Both the position numbers and the translations under genes were made by a program. 64,000 bases of DNA from Paramacrobiotus metropolitanus. Taxonomy: Eukaryota; Tardigrada; Eutardigrada; Parachela; Macrobiotidae. Positions 33,501-46,950 of this stretch are shown here, one piece after another. How positions within the stretch are numbered: position 1 is the first letter of the stretch; each line of letters opens with the position of its first letter. The stretch spans positions 62,001 to 126,000 of the forward strand of contig NW_026570249.1 of assembly GCF_019649055.1 (NCBI RefSeq), written 5' to 3'. The notes beneath the pieces were generated by a model. That model was given only the letters and a program-made list of their open reading frames with translations, did no database searches and was not told where the DNA came from.

Positions 33501-36500
33501 AAATTTGAGTAGAACGTGCTTGTGTAAAAGCTCTTGACTCCTGCGCTATCGCTTTTCGGCGTGAGAAGGTGAGTGAAGTGGCCCTGACCTTTTTTCACAG
33601 GGTCAGCTACGTGAGATGCTACTGAACAGTTTTCCCTGTGAACATGAATCCCCATGTCCAGTGCTACCTGCTGCTTTTGACCCCGTAAGTGGCTCTCCAG
33701 CCGGCTCTCCCAACTGAATCGCTAATGTCACGCCGTGCTCGTTACAACGCACAGCCATTTATACCCCGGCACAGAGTATCACGTGTCCAGTGTTTTAGGT
33801 CGCATTTCAGCTGGTTATGACGGCTGTTGCCGTTCTTGACTTCCGGCACGTGTTGTGGGCATCGATTCTCTACATGTCCGCTCGGATGTCCCAGAAGATG
33901 AGAATTCCGCGGTGTTTATGACTAGAACCGTATATAACGGGGCTAAACAATAATCCGGCGACCAGCATCACTGCCAGCATTGCTAACTGCTGTCAAAATC
34001 AGTCATGACAGGCAGCCTTTCACAGTTAGTGGTCTTCAATAAAATTGCCAATCTTACCAGCGGGAGCTCCATTAAATAACCGCAAATTTCCGATACTCTT
34101 TCCATTTCTATACCCTGTAATATCTGTGCGAGCGCATCATTTTGAGTGCTGGGCCATGGGTGAATGTAACATTGCGGAGAAAAGTTTTATAAAACTGGCG
34201 TCGGATGAAGGTCAGGCAATACAACAGACTCGTCAAATTACCAGCGGTCAATGAAATTTTAAGAGTAATGTCTAGGTATATGAAAATAAATACGATTTTA
34301 ATATAAATTTTGCTTACATTCCACCGACAAACAGGGTGCTCGAATGGGAATCCAGGAAAAATGTTCGATAATAGAGCCTTCCACAAGAAAATATGCGCAC
34401 TGGACCTACAAAAAAATAAGATACATTATCGCAAAACAAAATCAAAAAACATGGTGCAGTAGAGAAATACCAGAAGAAATAGTGAAATCAATATGTGTTG
34501 TGAATTTTTCAATTATTTTCTCTGTATTTGTACGGCTTTATGCACACGAAAATCTGACCGTTTTAAATTCGTGCTACTTATTTCTGGAATGTGAGAAAAT
34601 GTTTAAGTGGTCACTGGTCGATGCAACTGGCTTGCTTGCTTATCAGATTAGGTAAAGTATCCACGCAGTATCATTTTAAACGCCCGAGTGTCGGCTTGAT
34701 TTCACATCTTTTATGACAATTTTATGGCCAGCCAGATATGATCTGGCGGCTTTTAATTTATGCAGAGCGGAGAATCTGTGGGCATTGTTATCTGTTCACA
34801 CCTGCAGCATATGGGATCAGAGAAATATAAACTAAAGCGTGAATCAAAACTGAAATTGATCCCGGCGTGCATTACATGGAGGGCTATTTATGCCGCATAC
34901 AGCATGCAATGTCCACACTGAAACCGGCTGCCTATTAAGCCGGGCAAAGATATTAGCTGGGCAAATATCAGCCTGATTGAACGGAGCACGCTCTCGGAAA
35001 TGTTACCCGTAAATTAACGGACCTTTCTACACTTCGGAATGTACGGATGCAACGACGCGCATAAAACTACGTAAATATTAAAAACTAAAAAATATTTGTT
35101 CGTTATAAGGGGCGGGCAATTTCTGTTTTGTATCTTCTTTAAGCAAATCAATCGTTTCTAAATAAAGTATAAATTTTATGAACAACATTATTGCACAAAA
35201 TTGCAGCTTTTCCTGTGTGCATTATCTCTGGACATGACTATTTCATCAAACGCTTTTCGGCCTTTTCCCAAGCATGATGTAACAACGTAGTATTAGGATG
35301 GATACTATAACGCCGGCAAACATAGTAATTTTTCGCATGCTTCCCAAAATTCCGCAAGCGTGTCTGCGTTAATTACACTTCTGTCCATTATCCTGTTTTA
35401 TTTGCTGGTCTTTTTAATAATTTTTCAACTGCATCTCCATAATTAGGCTACTGAAGCCACGTGGCGTCACGCATACAGTGCGCTCATAATAACAACGCTC
35501 CACAGTTAAAGCGATGATTTGCGGCTGCTGCATGCAGCTACTGCTGGACACGGCGATCATAAATAAAGCCAACGCGTTAAATTTCACTCGATTAAATAGC
35601 TCCATTAAAAACATGTTTACACGAAAGATGCTGCTCGACTTGCTGCAAACTGCTCTTTCTCCGCGACTAGCACCAGTCTCCAAAGCATGTTTTCTCTGTT
35701 GATTGTAAATTGCAGCCGACGTCGAAATCAGTGGCTAAGAATGTAACGAACATAAGGGCCTCTTTAGACGGGGAGGATTGTTAAGCCATCTCAAGGGATT
35801 TTCTTAAGAGCTTCCTTCTACCCTAAAAGGATCTACTTTGTATCCAACTTAAACTTCCAAATTGTTCTCACGTAACCAATGTCAAAAGAAATGGATATCC
35901 AGGAAATCACTATATCAAACAGATTGTTTTTCTCTCCAAGACCGATGCACTGTGGCCGCGGCTATTAATGTCACTGTGTCCGTGATCCCTTTCCAATTAA
36001 TTGCTTCCCAAATGCAGCTTTTATAAGCTTAAGCTTTCCGTGGTGTATGGGCAAGCAAAACAATTTTTTCTCTTCATGTGTGCATGTACATAATATATTG
36101 ACTTCCTTTAGAAGCGGTTTATGTTTCACATACGCATACTTATAAAACCTTGCATCAGTTAGAAAAAACAGGAACAAAGCAACAAAATAAACTATGCTTA
36201 AAAATGTATAATTTTTTCAAAATGTTAAAAATTTGACTCTGGCCTCTCAGTAAAGCACTCTGACTGCTAGATTAAAGTAGCCACAAATGTCTGTATATAA
36301 GCGATGTGAACGCCGGCGAAGCAAATATGTCTGATAAAATTTGTGCACAAGCCGGAAGAATGCAAAGACAAGCTTCTGTTGTTTAGAACTTAATTTCTGA
36401 AAGCTCTCGTTGTATATGAAACTCTTGTTTGAGAACGGATTGGAAAAGACCCTAACAGTGGTGTTCATACACTGTTACAAGAACAGAAGCCCACGCATGT

Positions 36501-37783
36501 AACCAGAGAATATTTTCCTAAGGGGAACAACAGGCGTAGCAATCTGCTGTGCATGTCTGGAGTAGAATGGCAAGTGGTCATTGTGGCAAGGTGCTAAGGT
36601 AATGCTGGCTTGTGTTGGTCTCGATTTCTTGGGCAAATATTGACAAAATGTCAGCAGGCACGTCTTATGCATGCGTCAAGACGCTCGGCCAGAAAATTAC
36701 TGATATTTCTGCCGAGTGGTGGACGTGTATAAGAGGGGAGTTATATTGCACGGGATGAAGAGTGGCTGACGGTTGCAATACAAAGACGACGACATAAAGG
36801 AAACCTTTTGTCAATACGAGTCAACATCGGAAATGAAATCACAGCTCCGGGTAATTACCAAGGAACATCTCATTTCCTGTTGATCATCATTAACATTTTC
36901 AATGAAGCCCAAATTTAACTATTGGAGTACATCATTCTCGGTTGATTTACACTGCCAGTGGACGAAAAGAGCCCAGTTAATTCACTGGCAGATGAGAAAT
37001 GCAGAGCGGGTGTTTGCTCAAAAAGTTAGCGACTGTTATATAAATGTACTTAAGCGTTTTTACGATCTTGTTACCGGAGGCGACCGTGAAAAAAAGGAAC
37101 AAGTCCATAATTCAATCAATAGCGCTGCAAGCGTATATAAAAAGGCATTACACATTACACACAAGCTTTGCATTACAAAGCAGAGCATATCTAGGAATAA
37201 GTTGCCGATAATAAAATCTTTTATAGTTATGCTAATCCGAATTCAAACGCATACAAAAAATGATTTTTTTTCCCTTACAAATATTCAAATTAAATTATGG
37301 CATAACAAAATGGACACCCGGTATAATCGGCATTACTAAGGTTTTACGTAACTCTGCGCCATTTCAAGATACTCAAATACAGCAGGGGCGTTTAATTCAG
37401 GAGAATGCTTCAAGTTTGGATTCTCAACTACGCTATCTGGGAATAAAAACCGAAAACGAGAATTTCAGTGCTGTAAATGCGCCTGGGATAATTCAGCTAG
37501 AAAACTTTTGGGTATTTCATTTTTTGTGTCTGGAGTTGCCGTGAAAATGTTGCATACACAGCCAAATTTTAATCATGCACATAAAACTGCATACAGTTAA
37601 ATTTAAATATGCAGCTATGTAAATATAATGTCATGATAAATTTGCAATTGCGGTTGTTACAAAACCAGTGTGTCGTAAATATGGTAGCAAGTATTTACCT
37701 GCTGATGTCCAGGTAACCAGGCATACTGCCGGCAGTAATATGATGCGCAGCATGAACCGGAAGCCACTTGGAGTCGGGATCAT
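27558..37783 (-). CDS. Sema2a: Semaphorin-2a, secreted class-2 semaphorin
   Basis: Secreted axon-guidance ligand; class-2 semaphorins signal through plexin B. Exons on the minus strand: 37699-37783, 34318-34405, 33230-33281, 31597-31656, 31298-31511, 30609-30770, 30287-30408, 29474-29818, 28927-29119, 28544-28825, 27870-28211, 27651-27763 and 27558-27590. All are GT-AG with consistent phases and give 696 residues, against about 724 in Drosophila. Exon 1 is a signal peptide (MIPTPSGFRFMLRIILLPAV...). The sema domain shows FSCGRLYYRTFFLD, CQNHIRVIQ, YVCGTNAYRPKDW, IAKCPFDPEDNSTAVW, EYVYFFFRENA, CSIPGEYPYYFN and AWLPVL. A PSI module (CSSCVRDPFCVW) and an Ig domain (27870-28211) follow. The tail WCDEFQKYKKHMQAW is typical of class 2. 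There is no transmembrane segment. Introns 1 (about 3.3 kb), 2 (about 1.0 kb) and 3 (about 1.6 kb) are long compared with others in the window. Confidence 0.95.
34406..37698 (-). other. Sema2a intron 1 (3.3 kb)
   Basis: Large intron between the signal-peptide exon and the first sema-domain exon. Long 5' introns often carry regulatory elements. No conserved coding block was recognised, apart from a doubtful 66-codon frame at 35414-35614 listed separately. Confidence 0.6.
35414..35614 (-). CDS. Doubtful small secreted peptide within Sema2a intron 1
   Basis: A 66-codon frame opening with a hydrophobic, signal-peptide-like segment (FNALALFMIAVSSSSC) followed by QQPQ and a C-x6-C pair (CYYERTVC). 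The C-Y-(F/Y) start and six-residue loop loosely recall allatostatin-C-type peptides, but there is no dibasic cleavage site in front and no C-terminal match. It lies in the intron on the same strand as Sema2a. It may be a chance open frame. Confidence 0.2.
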   Translation of the reverse strand: MFLMELFNRVKFNALALFMIAVSSSSCMQQPQIIALTVERCYYERTVCVTPRGFSSLIMEMQLKNY

Positions 37784-38349
37784 TTTGCCGTTGTCCTAGT
37801 GTAAATGGTGTTGCTTTTTTCCTCTCCGCTCCGATTCACCGCTCCAATCCGGGAATCCACACACACAAGTGGATTAATAAATATCTCACCCGACAGCAAA
37901 GTGCACTAACGGAATTCACTGGATTGCCATTGATGATGGATGGAAAATATAGCAGACCGGCGTTTATAGTTAGGCACACACAAGCAACCGGCAACCGGTT
38001 GCACGGGCACTTCCGGAAATAGAGGATAAAAAATGATTTTATCGGATCTCATAAAAATCAATAAATAACTTCTTGAACCGCCACCGCACACCAACCGGCA
38101 AACCGTCAACAGTCACGATACGCATACACAACCCGACTCTGCACTCATACAAAAAGGCGCGTCCGTACAAAAACCAGCGGAAAGTGCAAAAAATCGACTC
38201 TTTCCGCTTCCCCTCTTGACACTGTGATCTTTCTGGCAACAACTGACGTGTACGAGGAGAGTGATGAGAAATCCGAGTGGAGTTTCAGTTCATCGAGCAA
38301 ATGAGTGAGAAATGCCGAGTTGTAGGCAGTGAGTGGGTGAAGATGTGGA

Positions 38350-38370
38350 ATGAGCGAGACAGAGAGAGAT
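38350..38370. promoter_or_regulatory. GAGA-like purine run upstream of Sema2a
   Basis: GAGCGAGACAGAGAGAGATA lies about 570 bases upstream of the Sema2a start codon. GA repeats bind GAGA-type factors in arthropods. The link to Sema2a is inferred from position only. Confidence 0.3.
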
Positions 38371-41300
38371 ACGATGATGAAAATCAGCCGAAGGGAAGCC
38401 AATTGTCAAGAGCAATGCCAGCTTGTACGTACAAAAGATCCGGTCTCTGTTTGACCAATGGCCAGTTGGCCTCAAATGCACCAGGATTTAGCGGCTTGCG
38501 CGGTGATTAGAATGCAGACAGCAATTATCCAGCACCGCTGCGTTGATTGCTGTGAAGGGCCAGATGAGGGCGGGGCCTCGGTGGTTGATTTGAGTCAGTT
38601 AAGGACAGATGTTTCCCTCTTCAGTGGACTGAATAGACCGTATTGTCTTACCGGTTGAGGACAAGGAGACCTGAAAATTATCCAAGAGCATTTGGATACA
38701 ATGATGGATCAATGCGTAAATTGCCTACTATCATTCCATAAAACTTCGGGGCTCGTTCGGTGGCCCTACTGTGCTATTCAGCGGACAATACGCACGGCAG
38801 CGCTGCACGCTCGCCTGAACCGTTCAATAGATAATGCAGTATCCCACTCGTAACTGATGGTTTATTCTTCCTCGTCATGGCGAGAAAATTTGCAGGTATA
38901 TGGTAGACAATTGTATCTCAACTGGTTTGGACAAAACTCACAACCTTTCAAGATGCCTGTTTGACATTTGGTTACGTAGCTGGTGCGCTGTGTACGTCAC
39001 AGGCGCTTTCCAGCAGTAGCGAATTATTGATAGATGGTATGAATATTTGAGAAGCTGGGTAAAAACTGTTTCCCACAAGACGGGAGAGAAATTAATTTAT
39101 TGCGCCCAACAACTGGCACGCAAGGCGACCGTTGACCGGCCAGCAGTCCGCGCGCACGCTACCCGTTTCCATCACTTAAAACTTTTTTTGACAGGTGAAA
39201 AGGTGAAATTGCTGAATAATTCAGCTAAAGAATAATCGCTCCCGCGGACAATTTGCAAGAAATTGGAAAACGTTAGTCTTTTACAGACATACAATCACTG
39301 GGCTGCATAAAGCAGGGTTAGGTCCCATAGAAAAATGATAAATTATGGAAAAGCAATTTTTCACCAGCATGTGCGTGTGTGCGGAAAGGGGGCCCACAGC
39401 GTGTATGGGCGAGTGGTGGGGTTGATGAATTCGGACAGGTGATTCATCACACACACAGACCGGCTGCCACTGTAATCAAACCATCCCGTGCGGTACGGCA
39501 ATTTTCGGCTACCGCGCCGAGTGGACAGTCGGGCCCTATTCAGCACGGGAACAATACGAAGCTCCATTAATCTTCTTCTTTAATCTATTTCACTGGGGGA
39601 TTATGTAGATGGAGTAAGACGTTGGCCAGTATTGTTCCTTTGAGATTTCCATTAAGTGCTATGGCCGTAGGTAAGAACAAATTTGCTCCACCAAAGAAAA
39701 TAAACAGACACGGGCTATCCTCCACACCACTACATGTGAAATACCGGTTCGGGTACGGTAAGCTGTGGCTCTTTTAGGCCCTATTACCGGCATGTTGGCA
39801 CGATCTAATCTTGATTGGAATAATTGTTGCTATTACAATACCAAAGAATTCCATGTTTGTATGTTTGTTTTATTTATGTTCTTGATGGAAGAATAGAAAC
39901 ATTCCATAGAATCCAATCATAACGTCGGAATACGGCAAACGTAATCCGATTTATCCGCGGAATATTTAATCCGAGAAGAAATTTTACCGCAAGATTCTGA
40001 CATGAAGTTATTAATTTTTAATTTACAGACTCTGTAGTGAGCTAAAAGTTTGCTTATAACAGCTATAACTATATTTGTGCTATTATCTATACATTCAACA
40101 AGCAAGGTTTGTGTAATAAAGTTTCGCTGAATAAAAAAATGTATATAAATTAAATTTTAAAACCCGCGTTCAGTATTTTGGAAATCCGGTATATGACAAA
40201 ACTTTACCGCCAAATTATCGATATACAGTATAATCTGACAGCCACTATGTAAAATCGCATTTCTCATCCAAACACCCATACAATTCTAAAATTCTCGAAA
40301 ACTTGCATGTGTTACTTCAAGGCATTACCCCCATTTTAGAAATTACAGTGATTTGGCTAATCATAAAATAAGCGGAAAATTACCCAGCAATCTGGACGAA
40401 AGCAAGAGCGCAGGTGGATTATGCCGAACTGCGTGCGTCTGCTGACCACATGCAAACCTTCAAGTGAGAAGATGAGCGCTTTCTTGTGCACCAGTTTTCC
40501 GGAGAGCTCCGTACAGGCTTGCTGTGCTTGCTCTCTTACGCACCACGGATTATCCGTCAGAAATTATTAGAAATACTCGTAAATCAGTTTATTGCAGGTT
40601 GTCAAAATACTGTCATCCGTTAAAATAGTGCTTTCCGTCAAAAACCTCCCTGCATGGAACGACAGTGCATTGATTGTGAGTATGCTGCGGACGATGAGAA
40701 CACAGCAGCGTGTATAAAACCGGCTAATCGATCTGTGGATTGCTGCTGCTTAATGGATTGGCCGTTAAAAATAAAAAATTACACTGGAAATTACGGCAGC
40801 CGTAATCCTTTCACCTATTAATAAGGATCAGCTATGGCATGTTCAGGTCACAACACCGGCTTTCTGTAAAGTTGCTAACAAATGCACAGCTTGATGTAAA
40901 ACTCATTTAAGTGACGACAATGCTAGTCAAAAACATTTTTGAAATAAAATTAAAGAAAATGCTCCATAAATTTGTAAGAATTGGACGCACTCTGAATTAA
41001 ATAATTCAATCAGAAATGTTGCAACACTTTGTTGAAAACACTTTGTGTATTCACTGTATAGTCTGTGCTTCACAAGCCAAAACTAGTAAAACTAAAATTT
41101 TGTGTTAACATTTGTGAAAACACGTAGTAATTCTGGCCTTGTGTTTATTATGCATTTAAGTATTTTGTATTAGTTCTTCTGAAATTGCCTTATAAATAAT
41201 TAATTTTTTTGTTCGGCAATTTTGTAGTTAATCAAAATGATTATGGTGTGGATGAGTGTTGAAGAAAAAAGAATGTGGGTTGACGTGATAAGCAGCCTCG

Positions 41301-44300
41301 GAACAGTAGTCCCCTTGAGAAAGAAATTTTCCGCTTTGTTGCCCAACCCAATCAGCAGCTGATTCCCACGCGACGAGCATAAGCGTACACCCGTAAAACC
41401 CTTAACGGACTGCTGATGTGAAAATGAAGAAAGCGTGGAAGGATGGGAGATTTTATAATCGGTAGACTGTGATTTAAACACTCTGAAAAAGTCCGACTGT
41501 GCCGGCGTAACGATGTGTCTTATCGTGCTTACTCAGAGTGACGAGAGTGTGCCCGGCTTTTCTGGGGCAAATCGATTGTGCAGTAATTTTGCTCAGTCTT
41601 TTCCGGCTAAACGAACAGGAAAACTTAACAACAATACTTTTTAATAGTCCATTAATCATGGATTTACCGCTGCACAATTTACAAAAAAAGCTTCTGTATT
41701 TTATAGGGCGAACTTTTATTCGCTTAACGAAAGGTTTGCATACTTAAGTGAAAGTTTTTATCATATATTCGACTGCTTCTCACTAAAATGAATAGAACGT
41801 AAGAACGTAATTGAAAATTTGGGCTAGACTTCGACATTTCAGAAATAATTTTGGTGGACAAATTCTTGACCGATGTAATTCGTTTTCTTGGGTTAGAAAA
41901 TTGACAACTGTGAAATTCCCAAACATTAATACGGTGGAAATGATATAGTGCTTGTTAAGAGATTTGTATCCGAAGTCATTTCGAGGGCGTGGAATGAAGC
42001 GGCATTACATTCCGGTATTAGCCGGCTACATGGTACCGGCAGCCAGTTGATTGAGAGCGGCATCTGTGCACTGTACAGTGGTCAGTGGCGCTTTCTCCCT
42101 TGATGCGGCGATATACGGCAACACGCTCGAATTTCTATCACAGTGGTCAGGCTAATTAGCACCCCTTGAGTAGAACAACTGATGTGGAAAGAATTCCCTT
42201 CTCCCGCACCCGGCTAAGGAGAAGGTTTTGAGAAAGCACCGCTGGAAATCCTATCCCTGTCTGGCCATGCCCGCCGCCGCACACTGTTCACAAGGAGAGC
42301 ACGTGTTGCGGTCGGCTGGACCGGTATACATGGCCAAAGAGGCATTAATGATCGAACAAATATGCGCAGACTGATATACTTTGAAAAAACTCCATTCCTC
42401 CGACAAGTGCTAATAATTCCATTCAGAAGCCCATCACAATTACGGATATGTTCGGTGGCGCTCAAGCACTGATCAGCCAGATTGCTTTCCACTAATTCGA
42501 TTCAGAGCAGTAAAACTATTAACACAATGACATGGGTCTCATTAGTTAAAACGCTTAATGCAGTTGATGGCCAGATGTGCATAGAATGCTTTATGGTTCC
42601 ATGTGAGGTCACCAGTGGACACGTAATTGTACTCTCGAAAACTCAATCTATGCATACTTTATTAGATCGATTTGATTTGTTAATTGTGATAGAATTGTAC
42701 TAATACACTTTGCACTTAAGCCATTACAAAAATGTTTAATAATTCTTAGTTTTTGCAGTTATTCTCTTTTAATGCAGAACACAGGAAACTGTTAAATAAA
42801 AGTGAACTGTAAGACTTTCTTACGTAAATTAACATCAAAAACATAAGATTCTATTTTGGGTAAGAATGATGAACGCGGAAGGACGGAAACCGGTCAACTG
42901 ATGGATGAGAAACTGTTGTTATCTTTGATATTTGATAACGCCATTTTAATTATGGGTATTAACTGTTATCGCATAGTACTTTATGATTCTATTAGCCATG
43001 TTTAGTAATCCAGTAGCGGTATGCATTTCTACACATTTTGTTATCGTAAACCATAGCTATGAATAAATAATGAATAATATTCATCTCGATTGCCGGTCTG
43101 CGCTCAGTGTACTGATAGTTGTACACTATTTACGGCTTTTATGAATATGCACTGATAAGCGCGCCATTTGGACAGCAACTGGACATGATTCAAATTACAG
43201 CTCATTTTCTGGGCCAAACCGATGCACATACACAGTTTGAATCAAGGGACACCGTAATCAAAATTTAAATGATGGATTGGATTGTTTGAGAGAGTGAAAA
43301 CGGCGGACATTGGCTCCAATAAACGCTGCGGCCCATAATCACGTATAATGGACAGAAGCCATTTTGCAGTGGTCAGTGCAGTGTGAATATGCGGCATCCC
43401 GCCAGTGTTTAACACGGATTTCGCCGTTTTCCGCCTGTCTGACACCGTCCGCAGAACAAGCAGCAATTTTCATAATAACGATCCATATTTTCAGCATGAC
43501 CAGTCATGGGAGTAAATTAAGTTTGGTGGTAACGTCCCTCTCTTTTAAAATTCACTACAGACAGGAACAGATTGAAAACATTCCACTGCAATGACATTTA
43601 TAAGCGTTTTTCTCCCGACCATGCCGATGCCGGGCAGTTGTGAGATATATGTGTGAAACAGTTGTTGGGAAATAGCTGTCGGATGGGAACACGGACTTTT
43701 TCCGCAAATTGCTCTTGGGCAAATTGTTATGCTATGTCAAGAATGATTTTTCCTACATGGCGTTTCTTTGACCAGCCAGCGTTTGACTTTAATTTTCGTT
43801 CACTATTTTGTTGAGAAAGAGATTCTGGATCAACACAGCTGCCAGCAACTGTGTGTTTAACAAAACAATCCGCAGCTGTATCTGGGACGGTTAGAAAAAA
43901 CAAACACAAGTTACAGGGCTATCACATTAAATGCTAAAATGTTTTACATTTGTAGCTGTAGTAGCGCCAGAAGTTTGTAGAAATCTTTTCTAAATACAAC
44001 AGCAACGTTTAGCAGAATAAAGTTTTCATGCGAAATAAACACCTTTGACAATGCAATCTTAAAAACATAATTTTGGCCGATTATGCCTTAAAAACACATA
44101 GTAATTAACCCATGTGATCATGATAAATATAAAGGACTATACTAACGTTGAAAATTACGGATTTTAACTTTTGACAACTTGAAAACAAATTCATTACAGG
44201 CGGCGGCAAACAAATTAACTTTTAATGACGCAAAACATGTTCTTGTTGAAAGGGTTAAATTGTTTAGTATTTGTGTTAACTAAGACTGATGAGTCTTACC

Positions 44301-46908
44301 ATTAGGAATAATTAATAAGCAGTGAGTCTGCTGGATGGAAATGCGAACTGTAGCTAACAATAGCCCGTGAAATCTGATCCGTACCGGTTTATTATGACTG
44401 CCTTAGTGCTATTCATCAAACAACGTCCTCTTAATTGATACCCTTCAAACACCGCCTTCAATGGCCTCAGAATCCACTATACATATCCGGACGCATGTGA
44501 AGGCCATAAATCAATTAATATATATATGCGCGCCACGACTATGGAAAATCGATTTTATTGCTCCAGATCGCGATTATCGAGTTTTCCTACTTTATTGCAA
44601 AATTAATATAAAAATTTCAAGTATTATGTTTTAAATTAAATATTCTCGGGCTTTTCCTCATTGAAAACAATAGTTTTAAAGATTTGCAACCTTCTCGCAA
44701 ATCTGACTTATTGTATAGATTTTTATTTTTTTAAAATTCGATTTAAATCTTTTAATCTTGTAAGAAGTATTCAGTCTACACGCTTGTTGTCCTAAAATGC
44801 TTTGAACGCTACTAAAATTAGGTTTAACGAGAATTCTGCCAGCTTTCCTAATTGATACGTATCATTTCATTTACAGCCGGCGAAATCGATCGGATCAGAC
44901 AATCGATTTCACCTACTTTCCGAATCGGGAAAATACACTGCTTAGATTTCCCGGCTTGCTCACGTCGGCACTGCACAAAAAACATCACGCATATCTATAC
45001 AGTGATTACAGTCCTGGCAGGCCGCTTGGGCTTTGCTAGGAGGATTAATTCGCATTAAGCCATTTTCTTTTCCCCGCATCCACACCGGAAAATTTGCGCT
45101 AAAAGCCGACATCGCCGATATACACGTCGACATATGGTCACGGTTTATCAAGGCAACATCCGGCTGGATAAATGTAGGTTAAACCAGAATTTGCTCTCGA
45201 TAAAGACTTGATCCAACACACTCTAACGCAATGTATAGCCTTTAACATATTGGTCACACCATACGTCCATATATATTTTCTATAAATGTCCAGTGTGCAG
45301 CGCGCAAGAATAACACGCCGGTCAAGTGAGCAGTGTACACAGTGACGTTAAGTTAATAAGTCAAGATAATCAAAATAGGCAGAGTATCCCGCGTGAAAAT
45401 GTACTGCAATTTGTTTAGGATGAGGGGAGAGAATGTATATGTGGCAAAAAGGAAACGCCTGCGCAGTTGGTCAAGTACTTCTTGACCACAAGTGCCGCCA
45501 ACGGAACCATTTTGTTGACCCGCGCAATCATCGACGCAACACTTTCCCACTGCGCGGCAACAGCGGATGTGTAATGCAGCCAAATTCAAATTGAGTTTAG
45601 GCCTCCTTTGCTTTCACTTAGATAAACCGCAAAATCGTTGTTTTTGTACGATACTTTGGGATAGATTTGTAATCTTAGACTCAGTTAGAAATGGATCTGT
45701 AAGCCATAAGTAAAAATCTGTTTTACCTATGCGATTACATACAGTATAGTAGAGCACCCACTAGAATTATTATTAGCATTAACAATATTGTAAAATTATT
45801 AGTAATATAAAGTTTGGTGTCGTAATAATTTTTTAGAATGTTCTTATCATTCACAGATTTAAAGCAACAATTCGACATTTAGGAACACTTCCGGTCAGCT
45901 ACCGACTTTATAAAAGCATAGTATGTAGTACAGTGCTACAGTATTTCGAAGCCAGCACCAAACAGCTGCTACGCAGTTGGAGTGAAACCGATACGCTGTT
46001 TCGATAATCGGATCCGTTTACGCGCGGAGCCGATGCAAAATGCTTTGTTGTTAGCAGTGCAATTGTTAACAATTATCACCACGTCTAAAGCCTTTAATTG
46101 CGACAGCTATGGCTCTCTATAATACTGTATGAAAAATGTTTTATTATCAAGTTTCCATACCTGTTACGAATAATGGAAAAATCGATGGTATTTATTGGGG
46201 AATAAATTTAGATTAACCGGAAGTCGGACAAACAAACTATCTCTCAAAACAAAGCACTATAGTGGTCAATGGAAAACGTCTTGATGAGCAAACACCGACG
46301 TGTTAAATCGCCATGCAAATCTGCAGATCGGCGAATGCCGCAAAAGAACTTGACAACCGTGCATGTAAACGTCGCAAAATGATACATAAGCCCATTTTAT
46401 ATTCGAGTCCAGCCGCCGTGTCCCAGCTGTCAAGCCTTATTAAACAGTGGTTTAAAAGGGCGGAGTCGTTGCGACGGATATACAGTATACCGTGTTGTAC
46501 AACTGTACCGTATGTTGCAACATTGAGTCCAGCTCGTTTGCCGGCGCAAATAGCGGGTGTTGGGTACATGCGCCAGATCTGCATCTGACACTTGCCGCTT
46601 CTTCCCTCTCTTGACCCGCGCTACCATTTGGCAACTGTGGGACAGGGAAACGTTGCGCGATGGTTGTTCATTCAGGCGGATATTTGATGGAACGAGATAC
46701 AATTGTGTACTTGTACGTAATTGTAAATCTAGCGCTGCTTTACAGTACAATTATGCTGGTCATATTAATATACGGTATGCAAAAGTGAAAAGTATAAACT
46801 AGCAAAAAAGCATAATCTACGCATTTATACATATTAGACACGGGCATTATTTATACATATTAGAATCAAGATAAATTAAATATTAATCCGACAGCGGAAA
46901 GTACGATA

Positions 46909-46950
46909 ACTACTAACTGCGAAAGTTAGTAGTACGTACGAATCGTACGT
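46909..46950. repeat. Two adjacent short hairpins
   Basis: ACTACTAACT (46909-46918) pairs with AGTTAGTAGT (46924-46933) around a 5-base loop. Immediately next to it, ACGTACGA (46934-46941) pairs with TCGTACGT (46943-46950) around one base. Confidence 0.75.

Noticed and set aside
36902-37339. 145-codon plus-strand frame
   Set aside because: Lies in Sema2a intron 1 on the opposite strand, with no recognisable domain and AT-driven composition.
38145-38402. Minus-strand frame beginning with a signal-like sequence upstream of Sema2a
   Set aside because: The signal peptide encoded at 37699-37783 fits the next exon in phase. This frame has no splice link or motif and overlaps the GA-rich promoter run.
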